Origin: an uncultured Lachnospiraceae bacterium | GTDB taxonomy: Bacteria > Bacillota > Clostridia > Lachnospirales > Lachnospiraceae | Length of the DNA: 64,000 nucleotides | Assembly (NCBI GenBank): GCA_910579865.1 | Contig: CAJTXA010000009.1 | Coordinates: 1 to 64,000, forward strand | Reading direction: 5' to 3' | In this document: positions 25,383 through 33,695 of the stretch, one piece after another | How the letters are laid out: every line of letters starts with the position of its first letter | How positions within the stretch are numbered: the stretch's first letter is position 1 | Translations under genes and position numbers: made by a program | The notes under the pieces: generated by a model | The model's database searches: none | The model's input: only the letters and a program-made list of their open reading frames with translations | Told to the model about the DNA's origin: nothing

Positions 25383-25685
25383 ATGGAGGAAAATAGTTGT
25401 TGTTCTCACAAAATAAAAGAACGTTCAGAGAAAGAATATAAGGATTTGATTCATCGATTGAACCGCATCGAAGGACAAATAAGAGGAATTAAAGGAATGG
25501 TAGAAAAGGATGCTTATTGTACAGATATTTTAATTCAAGTTGCAGCAGTAAATGCAGCGTTAAATAGTTTTAATAAAGTATTATTAGCAAATCATATTAA
25601 AACTTGTGTAATAAAGGATATTAAGGAAGGAAGAGAGGAAACGGTAGAGGAATTACTTCTTATATTACAAAAATTGATGAAGTAA
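25383..25685 (+). CDS. csoR: Copper-sensing repressor CsoR
   Basis: Represses its own operon and releases DNA when Cu(I) binds. 100 residues, all helical, with the ligand set Cys46, His71 and Cys75; the 25- and 4-residue spacings match the canonical CsoR x-Cys-His-Cys pattern. The conserved HRLNRIEGQIRGIKGMVE helix carries the DNA-contacting basic residues. An extra Cys-Cys-Ser-His at residues 6-9 could bind metal too. It is followed 41 bases later by copA and preceded by a palindromic operator. Confidence 0.95.
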   Translation: MEENSCCSHKIKERSEKEYKDLIHRLNRIEGQIRGIKGMVEKDAYCTDILIQVAAVNAALNSFNKVLLANHIKTCVIKDIKEGREETVEELLLILQKLMK

Positions 25686-25726
25686 AGAAAGGAAATCTCT
25701 TATTTTAGAAAGGCAAGGTAAGAATT

Positions 25727-28285
25727 ATGGAACAATATGCAGTAACAGGAATGAGTTGTGCGGCTTGTAGTGCACGTGTAGAAAAGGCAGTCTCAAAAGT
25801 TTCTGGTGTCACTTCCTGTTCTGTCAGTTTATTGACAAATTCAATGGGAGTAGAAGGAACTGCTTCTGCACAGGAAATTATTCAAGCAGTAGAAGAAGCA
25901 GGATATGGAGCAGTACAAAAAAATACTGCGGCAAAACAGAAAAGTTCTAGTATAGAGGAGGATTCCTTAAAAGATAAGGAAACACCTGTATTAAAGCGGC
26001 GTCTTTTTGCTTCTTTGGGATTTTTAATTGTTTTAATGTATTTTTCTATGGGACATATGATGTGGGATTGGCCAGCACCTTATTTTTTGGCTGAAAATCA
26101 TTTGGCAATGGGGCTTTTGCAGCTTCTTTTAACAGTTGCAGTTATGGTAATTAATCAAAAATTTTTTATAAGTGGTTTTAAAAGTTTATTTCATAGAGCG
26201 CCCAATATGGATACTTTAGTGGCATTGGGTTCAACTGCTGCTTTTGTCTATAGTACCTATGCATTATTTGCTATGACAGATGCACAGATCAAAGGAGATC
26301 TAGCTGGTGTAATGAGCTATATGCATGAATTTTATTTTGAGTCAGCAGCAATGATTTTAACGTTGATTACAGTAGGAAAGATGTTAGAAGCAAAGTCAAA
26401 GGGAAGAACAACAGATGCTTTAAAAAGTTTAATGAAGCTGGCTCCTAAGACAGCGATACTTTTACGAAATGGGATAGAGACAGAAGTAGCAATCGAGGAA
26501 GTAAAAAAGGGGGATATTTTTATTGTACGTCCAGGTGAGAATATTCCTGTGGATGGTATAGTATTAGAAGGAAATAGTGCAGTGAATGAAGCAGCACTAA
26601 CTGGAGAAAGTATTCCAGTTGATAAAACAACAGATGATCTGGTGTCAGCAGCAACGATCAATCAGTCAGGTTTTCTTCGCTGCGAGGCTACAAGAGTAGG
26701 AGAGGATACAACACTTTCACAAATTATTCAAATGGTTAGTGATGCATCTGCTACAAAAGCACCAATTGCAAAAGTAGCAGACAAAGTTTCTGGTGTATTT
26801 GTTCCAGCAGTAATTTTAATAGCAATTATTACTACCTTGGTATGGCTTATTACAGGAGAAAGTATAGGCTTTGCTTTGGCTAGAGGGATTTCAGTATTAG
26901 TAATCAGTTGTCCTTGTGCATTAGGATTAGCAACACCAGTAGCGATTATGGTGGGAAATGGTATGGGAGCAAAAAACGGAATCTTATTTAAGACAGCCGT
27001 TTCTTTGGAAGAGACAGGGAAAATGCAAATTGTGGCATTGGATAAAACAGGTACAATTACAAGTGGACAGCCAAAAGTGACAGATTTAATACCAGTAGAT
27101 GGAATTTCAGAAACAGAACTTTTATTTTTGGCGAATGTGCTTGAGAGAAAAAGTGAGCATCCTTTGGCAAAGGCTGTTTTGGCATATGCAAAAGAAGTAC
27201 AAATAGAAGAAGTAGAAGTAACAGATTTTCAAGCTTTACCTGGGAATGGACTTTTGGCTGTATTGGATGGAGTAGAAATTGCTGGAGGAAATGCAAAATT
27301 TATTAGTCAAAAAGTAAGAATTTCAAAGGAAATACAAATCCGTTCAGAGCAGCTTGCAGAGGAAGGAAAGACCCCACTATTTTTTGCGAAAGGGAAGGAA
27401 CTAATTGGAGTAATTGCAGTAGCAGATGTAATAAAAGAGGATAGTGAGAAGGCAATTTTAGAATTGAAAAATATGGGGATTTCTGTTGTGATGCTGACTG
27501 GGGATAATGAAAAAACAGCAGCAGCAATTGGAAGACAGGCAGGTGTTGATCAGGTGATTGCTGGTGTATTGCCAGAGGGAAAGGAACAAGTTATTCGAAA
27601 TTTAAAGGAATTAGGAAAAGTAGTTATGGTAGGAGATGGAATCAATGATGCACCTGCTCTTACTAGAGCCGATATGGGAATTGCAATTGGAGCAGGAACA
27701 GATATAGCGATTGATGCAGCGGATATTGTATTGATGAAAAGCAGTTTATTGGATGTACCAGCAGCAATTCGATTAAGCCGAGCGACCTTAAAAAATATTC
27801 ATGAGAATTTATTTTGGGCATTTTTCTATAATGTAATTGGAATTCCATTGGCAGCTGGACTGTGGATTCCAATCTTTCACTGGCAATTAAATCCTATGTT
27901 TGGAGCAGCGGCAATGAGCTTATCCAGTTTTTGCGTTGTAACAAATGCATTGAGATTAAACTGGTTTGATATGCGCAATACTGGAAAAGATAAAAAAAGC
28001 AAAGAAAGTCAAATGCTTGCTTTAAAAATAAGCGGCATAAATTCAGAAAAAGAAAGAATGGAGGAAAAAATAATGCAAAAAACAATGAAAATTGAAGGAA
28101 TGATGTGTGGACACTGTGAGGCACGAGTAAAAAAATGCTTAGAGGCTTTACAAGAAGTGAAAGAGGCTGTTGTAAGTCACGAGGCAGGAACTGCTGTTGT
28201 TACTCTAAATACAGAAGTTTCAGATGAGATATTAAAGAAAGCGGTAGAGGAGCAAGATTATACAGTAGTTTCTATAGAATCGTAA
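25727..28285 (+). CDS. copA: Cu(I)-exporting P1B-ATPase CopA with C-terminal CopZ-like domain
   Basis: Pumps Cu(I) out of the cell. 852 residues. N-terminal HMA domain (1-70; GMSCAACSARVEKAV), eight-helix membrane core, actuator LTGESIPVDK, metal-site SCPCALGLATP, phosphorylation site DKTGTIT and hinge VGDGINDAPAL. After the last helix a 40-residue linker leads to a second HMA domain (about 783-852; GMMCGHCEARVKKCL), equivalent to the separate chaperone CopZ. Within the linker a strong Shine-Dalgarno and in-frame ATG occur (28060-28075), which could release that domain as a free 70-residue protein. It is co-transcribed with csoR. Confidence 0.96.
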   Translation: MEQYAVTGMSCAACSARVEKAVSKVSGVTSCSVSLLTNSMGVEGTASAQEIIQAVEEAGYGAVQKNTAAKQKSSSIEEDSLKDKETPVLKRRLFASLGFLIVLMYFSMGHMMWDWPAPYFLAENHLAMGLLQLLLTVAVMVINQKFFISGFKSLFHRAPNMDTLVALGSTAAFVYSTYALFAMTDAQIKGDLAGVMSYMHEFYFESAAMILTLITVGKMLEAKSKGRTTDALKSLMKLAPKTAILLRNGIETEVAIEEVKKGDIFIVRPGENIPVDGIVLEGNSAVNEAALTGESIPVDKTTDDLVSAATINQSGFLRCEATRVGEDTTLSQIIQMVSDASATKAPIAKVADKVSGVFVPAVILIAIITTLVWLITGESIGFALARGISVLVISCPCALGLATPVAIMVGNGMGAKNGILFKTAVSLEETGKMQIVALDKTGTITSGQPKVTDLIPVDGISETELLFLANVLERKSEHPLAKAVLAYAKEVQIEEVEVTDFQALPGNGLLAVLDGVEIAGGNAKFISQKVRISKEIQIRSEQLAEEGKTPLFFAKGKELIGVIAVADVIKEDSEKAILELKNMGISVVMLTGDNEKTAAAIGRQAGVDQVIAGVLPEGKEQVIRNLKELGKVVMVGDGINDAPALTRADMGIAIGAGTDIAIDAADIVLMKSSLLDVPAAIRLSRATLKNIHENLFWAFFYNVIGIPLAAGLWIPIFHWQLNPMFGAAAMSLSSFCVVTNALRLNWFDMRNTGKDKKSKESQMLALKISGINSEKERMEEKIMQKTMKIEGMMCGHCEARVKKCLEALQEVKEAVVSHEAGTAVVTLNTEVSDEILKKAVEEQDYTVVSIES
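28060..28075 (+). promoter_or_regulatory. Internal ribosome site and start within copA
   Basis: GGAGG (28060-28064), 8 bases, ATG (28073-28075), in the copA frame. Translation from here would give residues 783-852 only, a complete HMA/CopZ-like domain with its MxCxxC motif. Confidence 0.55.
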
Positions 28286-28401
28286 CAAAATGCAACTATG
28301 ATTTTGAACAAATCTGCTTTTAGTTTTATTTGTATCATATATTGTGAATTATATGGACTGTATGGAAAGGAAAAACGGAGTGGAATCATAAAAATTATAA
28401 T

Positions 28402-28439
28402 CTACAGGGCAACAGCAAATTGTCTTGTAGATTTTTTTT
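28402..28439 (+). terminator. Terminator after copA
   Basis: CTACAGGGCAA (28402-28412) pairs with TTGTCTTGTAG (28420-28430) using G-U pairs, followed by ATTTTTTTT. Confidence 0.8.
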
Positions 28440-28614
28440 ACAGAAAATAATCCAATAGCTGATCGTATTTACGGGACAATCGGAATGAAGAAGATGGTAT
28501 TTTAGGAGCCAGATCGGAAAGGCGTTTCTTCCAATAATAGAAACAGCTCCTTTGGATACCTATAGATTCGCATAACACGCAGACTGGGAATTCACAGATA
28601 ATCCCAGTATTATT
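28438..28614 (-). pseudogene. Short decayed ORF, HTH/transposase-accessory-like
   Basis: A minus-strand open frame of 58 codons without a start codon. It reads CESIGIQRSCFYYWKKRL near its middle, resembling the HTH end found in IS66-type accessory proteins or IS3 orfB, and ends RKYDQLLDYFL. Family assignment is weak. It borders the accessory island and is unlike the housekeeping genes on either side, so it is read as a mobile-element relic. Confidence 0.3.
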
Positions 28615-28800
28615 TCATATTCCAGTTGTCGAAGATCGTAATTGTCCTGTCTGCACCATCCCCTTTCACTTCGTATCCTTTTTTTAACCATGCCTCATGG
28701 ATTCATGATTTCACCAATTCAAAATTTGGATTATATCTGTTGTTCCACTTATGGGCGTCCGAGAAGCAAGGATTTTCACTGCAAGCATTGAAACTGTTGG
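28610..28800 (-). pseudogene. Decayed minus-strand ORF containing the 65-bp repeat
   Basis: A minus-strand frame reads SENPCFSDAHKWNNRYNP through the repeat (28788-28724), continues NFELVKS, meets one TGA (28703-28705) and goes on IHEAWLKKGYEVKGDGADRT to a TAA at 28610-28612. The composition looks like real protein, but no family is recognised and no start is visible. A second frame across the repeat is also open, so the assignment is tentative. Confidence 0.3.
28724..28788. repeat. 65-bp direct repeat, copy 1
   Basis: Identical over all 65 bases to 31041-31105 and in the same orientation. It begins ATTTGGATTATATCTGTTG and ends CACTGCAAGCAT. Bases on both sides differ from copy 2. The two copies enclose the AbiE-type gene pair. 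Confidence 0.97.
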
Positions 28801-28896
28801 AGAAAAATGAGCTGCCCAATATAAGATGATATATAGTGCATAATCAAATTGATAATCGGCATGATATATGAAAGAAAGATAGTAAATATAAGTTTT

Positions 28897-29010
28897 GCAT
28901 ATCAGCATTTGATTAAAAAAATGCCAATATGCTAATTGACAAATGAAAAGGAAAGATTTAGAATAAAAATAGCATATCGGCATTTTTAGATAAAAAGTGC
29001 CGATATGCTA
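28897..29010 (+). promoter_or_regulatory. AbiE promoter with two inverted repeats
   Basis: TTGACA (28936-28941), 17 bases, TAGAAT (28959-28964). Upstream lies an imperfect inverted repeat, GCATATCAGCATTT (28897-28910) with AAATGCCAATATGC (28919-28932); downstream a perfect 13-bp one, TAGCATATCGGCA (28970-28982) with TGCCGATATGCTA (28998-29010). The half-sites share GCATAT and GCA. AbiEi antitoxins are known to autorepress by binding paired inverted repeats, so these are likely operators. Confidence 0.8.
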
Positions 29011-29024
29011 ATGGAGATGATTTT

Positions 29025-29762
29025 ATGATCAATGACAGCGGTATATTTCTATTAAAAAATAAGGAGCCTTTTGACAGGCAGGAGCTTTTTCGGGTTTTAG
29101 AAGAGCAGTACAAAGGGTTGAGTTTGGCATCTTATAAATTGAAAATGCAACGCTTGTTGGAATCAGGGGAAATTGCGAGAGTTGGAAGGAATCTGTATTG
29201 TATTCCAGATCACCAGGCACCAGTATATGATTATGAGTATTCGGAGCTTGCAGTAATCATTCAAAAATTGATTTATGAAAGACATCCTTTTTTAGAATAT
29301 CGGATTTTTGAACTGGTACAGATGAATGAATTTTTAAACCACCAGATTGCTCATAATGCAGTCTTTGTGTTTGTTGAGGCAGATCTGGGTGATTTTGTGT
29401 TTGAGACATTGAAAGAAAAATTTCCAGGAAAGGTTTTATTAAATCCTTCTGTAAAAGAGTATCATTTATATTGGCAGGACGATCTTATCATTGTAGGAAA
29501 GCTGCTGACAGAAGCACCAAAAGGAAAGAAGGTTGTATGGCATACCTGTCTTGAAAAAATGCTCGTTGATATGACTGCAGAGAAAGTGATAAAGGCAACC
29601 TTTAGTGAGGTAGAATATTCAGGTGTACTGGAGCAGGCATTTCAAAAATATGTTATTGATGAAAGCCAGATGTTCCGTTATGCAAAGCGACGACATATAA
29701 AAGATGATATCTTGAAAATTATTCAGAGCCAGACAACAATAAAACTCAGAACGGAGAAATAA
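29025..29762 (+). CDS. AbiEi-like antitoxin / autorepressor (DUF6577-like)
   Basis: 245 residues. The N-terminal winged-helix (about 10-65) reads FDRQELFRVLEEQYKGLSLASYKLKMQRLLESGEIARVGRNLYCI with a typical beta-wing. The C-terminal region (about 75-245) is an AbiEi/DUF6577-like domain without catalytic motifs. It is the first gene of a two-gene unit, 4 bases ahead of an AbiEii-type nucleotidyltransferase, and behind inverted-repeat operators. By analogy with AbiE systems it should neutralise the toxin and repress the promoter. GC content and codons (CGG, GGG) differ from the flanking genes, suggesting transfer. The family label is tentative; the role is well supported by context. Confidence 0.75.
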   Translation: MINDSGIFLLKNKEPFDRQELFRVLEEQYKGLSLASYKLKMQRLLESGEIARVGRNLYCIPDHQAPVYDYEYSELAVIIQKLIYERHPFLEYRIFELVQMNEFLNHQIAHNAVFVFVEADLGDFVFETLKEKFPGKVLLNPSVKEYHLYWQDDLIIVGKLLTEAPKGKKVVWHTCLEKMLVDMTAEKVIKATFSEVEYSGVLEQAFQKYVIDESQMFRYAKRRHIKDDILKIIQSQTTIKLRTEK

Positions 29763-29766
29763 ATTT

Positions 29767-30810
29767 ATGCTCACGAAAGAAAACTTTAATGAATCACATA
29801 TCCGAATGTTACAGAAACAAAGCAAAAAAGATCCTGCGCTTTTAGAAAGGGTGGTATTTGCGTTTGGCTTGTTAGAGGCAATCAGGCGGGTAGAAATGCC
29901 GTTTATTTTTAAAGGAGGTACCTGTCTGATTCTTTTGTTAAAGCATCCTATGAGACTGTCTACGGATATAGATATTGTTGTTGAGCCAGATACTGATGTG
30001 GACACATATATTTCTAAAGCATCAACAATATTTCCATTTAAACAATGTGAGGAACAGGTGCGCATTGGCAGAAACGGCATTGAAAAGAGGCATTTTAAAT
30101 TTACTTACCAGTCTCCGATCACAGGAAAAGATATTTATATTCTTTTGGATATTTTATTTGCCGAAAACCCTTATACCAGAGTGGTGGACTGTGAAATAAG
30201 GAATGATTTATTATTAACTGAACCAGAATATCTGCTGGTAAAAACGCCGGATATCAACTGTATTCTTGGTGATAAACTGACGGCATTTGCGCCACATACA
30301 ACAGGGATTCCGTTAAATGTAAAAAAAGATATGGAAGTGATGAAGCAGATGTACGATGTCGGAACATTGCTGGACGAATTTACAGATTTTAATCTGGTAT
30401 ATGATACATATTTTAAAGTGGCAGCGGAAGAAATTTCTTATCGGGGGAATAACATAACAGTAGGGGACGCAATTAAGGATACGTATATGTCGGCAGCCTG
30501 TATTGCATCCCGCGGCACTCTTTCTTCAGAAGAGTATCCTTTATATGTACAGGGGATACGTGATTTGCGGGGACATATTTATGCAGAGAACTATTCTCCG
30601 GAAACGGCAGTGAGACGAGCTGCCAAAGTCATGTATATGGCTGCATGCCTGTTAAAGGGACAGCCTTATGAGAAAATCGAAGATCCTATGGGATTTTCCA
30701 CGCAAAAGTTTTATACCGCAGATATGACAAAATTAAAATATTTGCGTAAAGTCAATTTAGAAGCATATGGGTATGCAATTAAGGCAGAGCATTTGATGAA
30801 TTCTCAATAA
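29767..30810 (+). CDS. AbiEii/AbiGii-type nucleotidyltransferase toxin
   Basis: 347 residues. The DNA-polymerase-beta-like nucleotidyltransferase motif is intact: FKGGTCLILLL (GG[ST] motif, about 57-67), then STDIDIVVE with the DxD metal-binding Asps (about 75-83). Further conserved parts are LLDILFAENPYT and the KTPDINCILGDKLTAFAPHTTGI block typical of AbiEii. Relatives transfer nucleotides to tRNA or other targets and cause growth arrest on phage infection. It is separated from the antitoxin gene by 4 bases. The unit sits between 65-bp direct repeats and next to an integrase relic. Confidence 0.9.
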   Translation: MLTKENFNESHIRMLQKQSKKDPALLERVVFAFGLLEAIRRVEMPFIFKGGTCLILLLKHPMRLSTDIDIVVEPDTDVDTYISKASTIFPFKQCEEQVRIGRNGIEKRHFKFTYQSPITGKDIYILLDILFAENPYTRVVDCEIRNDLLLTEPEYLLVKTPDINCILGDKLTAFAPHTTGIPLNVKKDMEVMKQMYDVGTLLDEFTDFNLVYDTYFKVAAEEISYRGNNITVGDAIKDTYMSAACIASRGTLSSEEYPLYVQGIRDLRGHIYAENYSPETAVRRAAKVMYMAACLLKGQPYEKIEDPMGFSTQKFYTADMTKLKYLRKVNLEAYGYAIKAEHLMNSQ

Positions 30811-31040
30811 TAATGGACTGTGAATACCATATAAGATATGGGGGCAGATTATAGGGGGAGCTACAGTAATATTCTTCATGCAGGTATTTTATGTGACCAT
30901 TCATGCTATTGTGTTAATTTGGCTATGCTTGATAAAAAGCAGTTTTTTAGTATAAGAAAACCCTGGCGGAAGTAAGGAGCTGTTTAATCAGATAAATGTC
31001 TGTCACATATCATGCAGAAGGCGGTCAGGCACATTTCAGG
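30811..31040. other. Non-coding stretch after the AbiE pair
   Basis: No ORF with a plausible start, no RNA fold and no clear terminator were found between the toxin gene and repeat copy 2. Confidence 0.4.
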
Positions 31041-31105
31041 ATTTGGATTATATCTGTTGTTCCACTTATGGGCGTCCGAGAAGCAAGGATTTTCACTGCA
31101 AGCAT
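31041..31105. repeat. 65-bp direct repeat, copy 2
   Basis: Identical to 28724-28788. It ends exactly where recognisable integrase sequence begins (31106), so it replaces or interrupts the HxxR part of that relic. Confidence 0.97.
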
Positions 31106-31344
31106 CTTCTATACCATCTTATTAAAGAATAATTTCAATCCCAAAGCAGTATCACAGCTAATGAGATATACAAAAGAAATTATCATTATAGATGTTTATG
31201 GTAGATATTACCGAAATCATTGAGGACTGCTTAGACGATCTCCGACCATTTATTGATGAAGTAATTCCAAAGGAAGATAGTGAAAACGGCACAGATTTTT
31301 CAGAAGATAATTATATAGAACAAATTAGTGAATTTCTTGCATAA
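31106..31344 (+). pseudogene. Tyrosine recombinase, frameshifted C-terminal relic
   Basis: One frame reads SIFYTILLKNNFNPKAVSQLM followed by KEIIIIDVYG, the box-C end of phage-type integrases including the active-site Tyr position. After about 31203 homology shifts to another frame, VDITEIIEDCLDDLRPFIDEVIP, ending EFLA at 31344. The upstream catalytic Arg and HxxR are missing, being replaced by the 65-bp repeat. It is inactive. It marks the border of a former mobile element carrying, or next to, the AbiE pair. Confidence 0.72.
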
Positions 31345-31385
31345 AACTAAGATAGTGGCATAACTGAATCGAATAGAAAGATATA

Positions 31386-31429
31386 AAAAAGTACAGAACA
31401 AAAGTTCGATTTTGGTCTGTACTTTTTTT
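31386..31429 (+). terminator. Terminator overlapping a LexA box
   Basis: AAAAAGTACAGA (31386-31397) pairs with TCTGTACTTTTTT (31416-31428). It would stop transcription arriving from the accessory island before uvrB. Confidence 0.65.
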
Positions 31430-31446
31430 GACTTATGTGTTATAAT
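31396..31446 (+). promoter_or_regulatory. SOS (LexA) box and promoter of uvrBA
   Basis: GAACAAAAGTTC (31396-31407) is a perfect match to the Gram-positive LexA core GAAC-N4-GTTC, with a following G as in CGAAC-N4-GTTCG. TGTTATAAT (31438-31446) is an extended -10 element just downstream. A 218-base leader then precedes uvrB. Confidence 0.75.
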
Positions 31447-31664
31447 GAAAAACCAAATAACGGAGTAATACGATTTGTATTGATTGGTATTATTCGTGTT
31501 GTTTTATTTTAAAAATATAGTTTTGTGACCTACATTCGTGTAATTGTTATTTTAATGCTTATTCGCCAACATTGCAAGCCCATCTTACACGAATCGAAAA
31601 TCAAATCAAATGAATTTCGGACGAATAGATGAACTTTTTTCGGTCACAAATTGGAGGTTTTCAT

Positions 31665-33653
31665 ATGCCAGAGTTCAAATTACATGTCCCATATAAACCT
31701 ACAGGAGACCAGCCGCAGGCAATCGCAGAGCTGGTCAAAGGTTTCAAGGAGGGCAATCAATTCCAGACTTTACTAGGGGTTACAGGTTCTGGTAAGACAT
31801 TTACAATGGCAAATGTCATTCAAAAATTGCAGAAGCCAACCCTTGTTATTGCTCACAATAAGACGCTTGCGGCGCAGCTTTATGGAGAATTCAAGGAGAT
31901 GTTCCCTGAGAATGCAGTAGAATATTTTGTATCCTATTATGATTATTATCAACCAGAAGCATATGTTCCATCTACAGATACCTATATTGAGAAGGATTCT
32001 GCAATTAATGATGAAATTGATAAGCTTCGCCATTCTGCTACTTCTGCATTGACGGAGCGAAAAGATGTAATTGTAGTAGCAAGTGTATCTTGTATCTATG
32101 GAATTGGAAATCCAGAATTTTATCGAAAGATGACAATTTCTCTTAGACCTGGTATGAGAAAGGATCGAGAGGAAGTAATTGATAAATTAATTGAAATTCA
32201 ATATAGCCGAAATGAAATAGACTTTAAACGTGGATCGTTTCGTGTACATGGGGATGTATTAGAGATTTTTTTGCCTTCTCAAGAAGAAACAGCAATTCGG
32301 GTTGAATTTTTTGGAGATGAAATTGATCGGATTACAGAAGTCAATGTATTAACTGGAGAAGTGAAATGCAATTTAGATCATGCTTACATTTTTCCAGCAT
32401 CACACTATGTAGTAGATCCAGCAGCGATGGAGCCAGCATTAAAAGAGATTGAAACAGAGATGAAAAAGCAAGTTATTTATTTTAAGAGTGAGGATAAACT
32501 TTTAGAGGCACAGCGCATTGCAGAGCGAACAAATTTTGATATTGAGATGTTAAGAGAGACAGGATTTTGTTCTGGAATCGAAAATTATAGCAGGCACTTA
32601 AATGGAATGGAAGCAGGACAAGCTCCTTATACTTTGATGGATTTCTTTCCAGAAGAATATTTAATTATTGTAGATGAATCACATATTACACTTCCACAAG
32701 TGCGGGGGATGTATGCAGGCGATCAATCAAGAAAGACAACTTTAGTAAATTATGGATTTCGGCTGCCTTCTGCAAAGGATAACCGTCCACTAAGTTTTCA
32801 GGAATTTGAGAGTAAAATCGATCAGATGCTATTTGTATCAGCAACTCCAAATGTATATGAAGCAGAACATGAATTTTTACGAGCTGAGCAGATTATTCGT
32901 CCTACGGGGTTATTAGATCCAAAGATTGAAGTTCAGCCAGTAGAGGGACAAATTGATCATCTAATTACAGAAATTCATAAAGAAATTGCAAAAAAGAATA
33001 AAGTTCTTATTACAACTTTAACTAAAAAAATGGCAGAGGATTTAACAGATTATATAAAAGAAGCTGGAATACGAGTAAAGTATCTTCATTCAGATATTGA
33101 TACATTGGAACGTGCCCAGATTATACGAGATATGCGGTTGGATTTGTTTGATGTATTAGTTGGAATTAATCTTTTGCGGGAAGGTCTAGATATCCCAGAG
33201 ATTTCTTTGGTAGCAATTTTGGATGCAGATAAAGAAGGTTTTTTACGTTCAGAGACATCTTTGATTCAGACAGTTGGACGAGCTGCCCGTAATGCGGATG
33301 GACATGTAATTTTATATGCGGATCGAGTGACAGACTCTATGCAGGCAACTATAAATGAAACGGAACGAAGACGAGGAATTCAACAACAATATAATGAAGA
33401 ACATGGAATTACCCCTACTACAATTAAAAAAGCAGTTCGTGATCTGATTCGAATTTCAAAAGCAGTGGAAGTTTCTCATGGAGAGATGGAAAAGGATATG
33501 GAATCAATGAGTGAAAAAGAGCTACATCAATTGTTAAAGGAGATTACAAAAGAGATGCATAAAGCAGCAGCAGAACTAAATTTTGAGGCAGCAGCAGAGT
33601 TAAGGGATAAAATGATAGAGATAAAGAAATACTTACTTGAGATAGAAAAATAA
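31665..33653 (+). CDS. uvrB: Excinuclease ABC subunit B
   Basis: Damage-verifying helicase-like subunit of nucleotide excision repair. 662 residues from the ATG at 31665, placed 8 bases after GGAGG; the in-frame start at 31629 is not favoured. Walker A GVTGSGKT, beta-hairpin YYDYYQPEAYVP, Walker B/DEAD-like VDESH, motif V/VI GRAARN, and a C-terminal UVR domain (about 620-660) that contacts UvrC. uvrA follows after 42 bases. A LexA box upstream predicts DNA-damage induction. Confidence 0.97.
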   Translation: MPEFKLHVPYKPTGDQPQAIAELVKGFKEGNQFQTLLGVTGSGKTFTMANVIQKLQKPTLVIAHNKTLAAQLYGEFKEMFPENAVEYFVSYYDYYQPEAYVPSTDTYIEKDSAINDEIDKLRHSATSALTERKDVIVVASVSCIYGIGNPEFYRKMTISLRPGMRKDREEVIDKLIEIQYSRNEIDFKRGSFRVHGDVLEIFLPSQEETAIRVEFFGDEIDRITEVNVLTGEVKCNLDHAYIFPASHYVVDPAAMEPALKEIETEMKKQVIYFKSEDKLLEAQRIAERTNFDIEMLRETGFCSGIENYSRHLNGMEAGQAPYTLMDFFPEEYLIIVDESHITLPQVRGMYAGDQSRKTTLVNYGFRLPSAKDNRPLSFQEFESKIDQMLFVSATPNVYEAEHEFLRAEQIIRPTGLLDPKIEVQPVEGQIDHLITEIHKEIAKKNKVLITTLTKKMAEDLTDYIKEAGIRVKYLHSDIDTLERAQIIRDMRLDLFDVLVGINLLREGLDIPEISLVAILDADKEGFLRSETSLIQTVGRAARNADGHVILYADRVTDSMQATINETERRRGIQQQYNEEHGITPTTIKKAVRDLIRISKAVEVSHGEMEKDMESMSEKELHQLLKEITKEMHKAAAELNFEAAAELRDKMIEIKKYLLEIEK

Positions 33654-33695
33654 AAAACGATACGCCGTAAAATTAGGAAAGGAAACAAAAAGAAT

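Noticed and set aside
28447..28500. Forward frame NNPIADRIYGTIGMKKM resembling a GNAT acetyltransferase end
   Set aside because: Only 17 residues, no upstream continuation, and the opposite strand has a longer protein-like frame.
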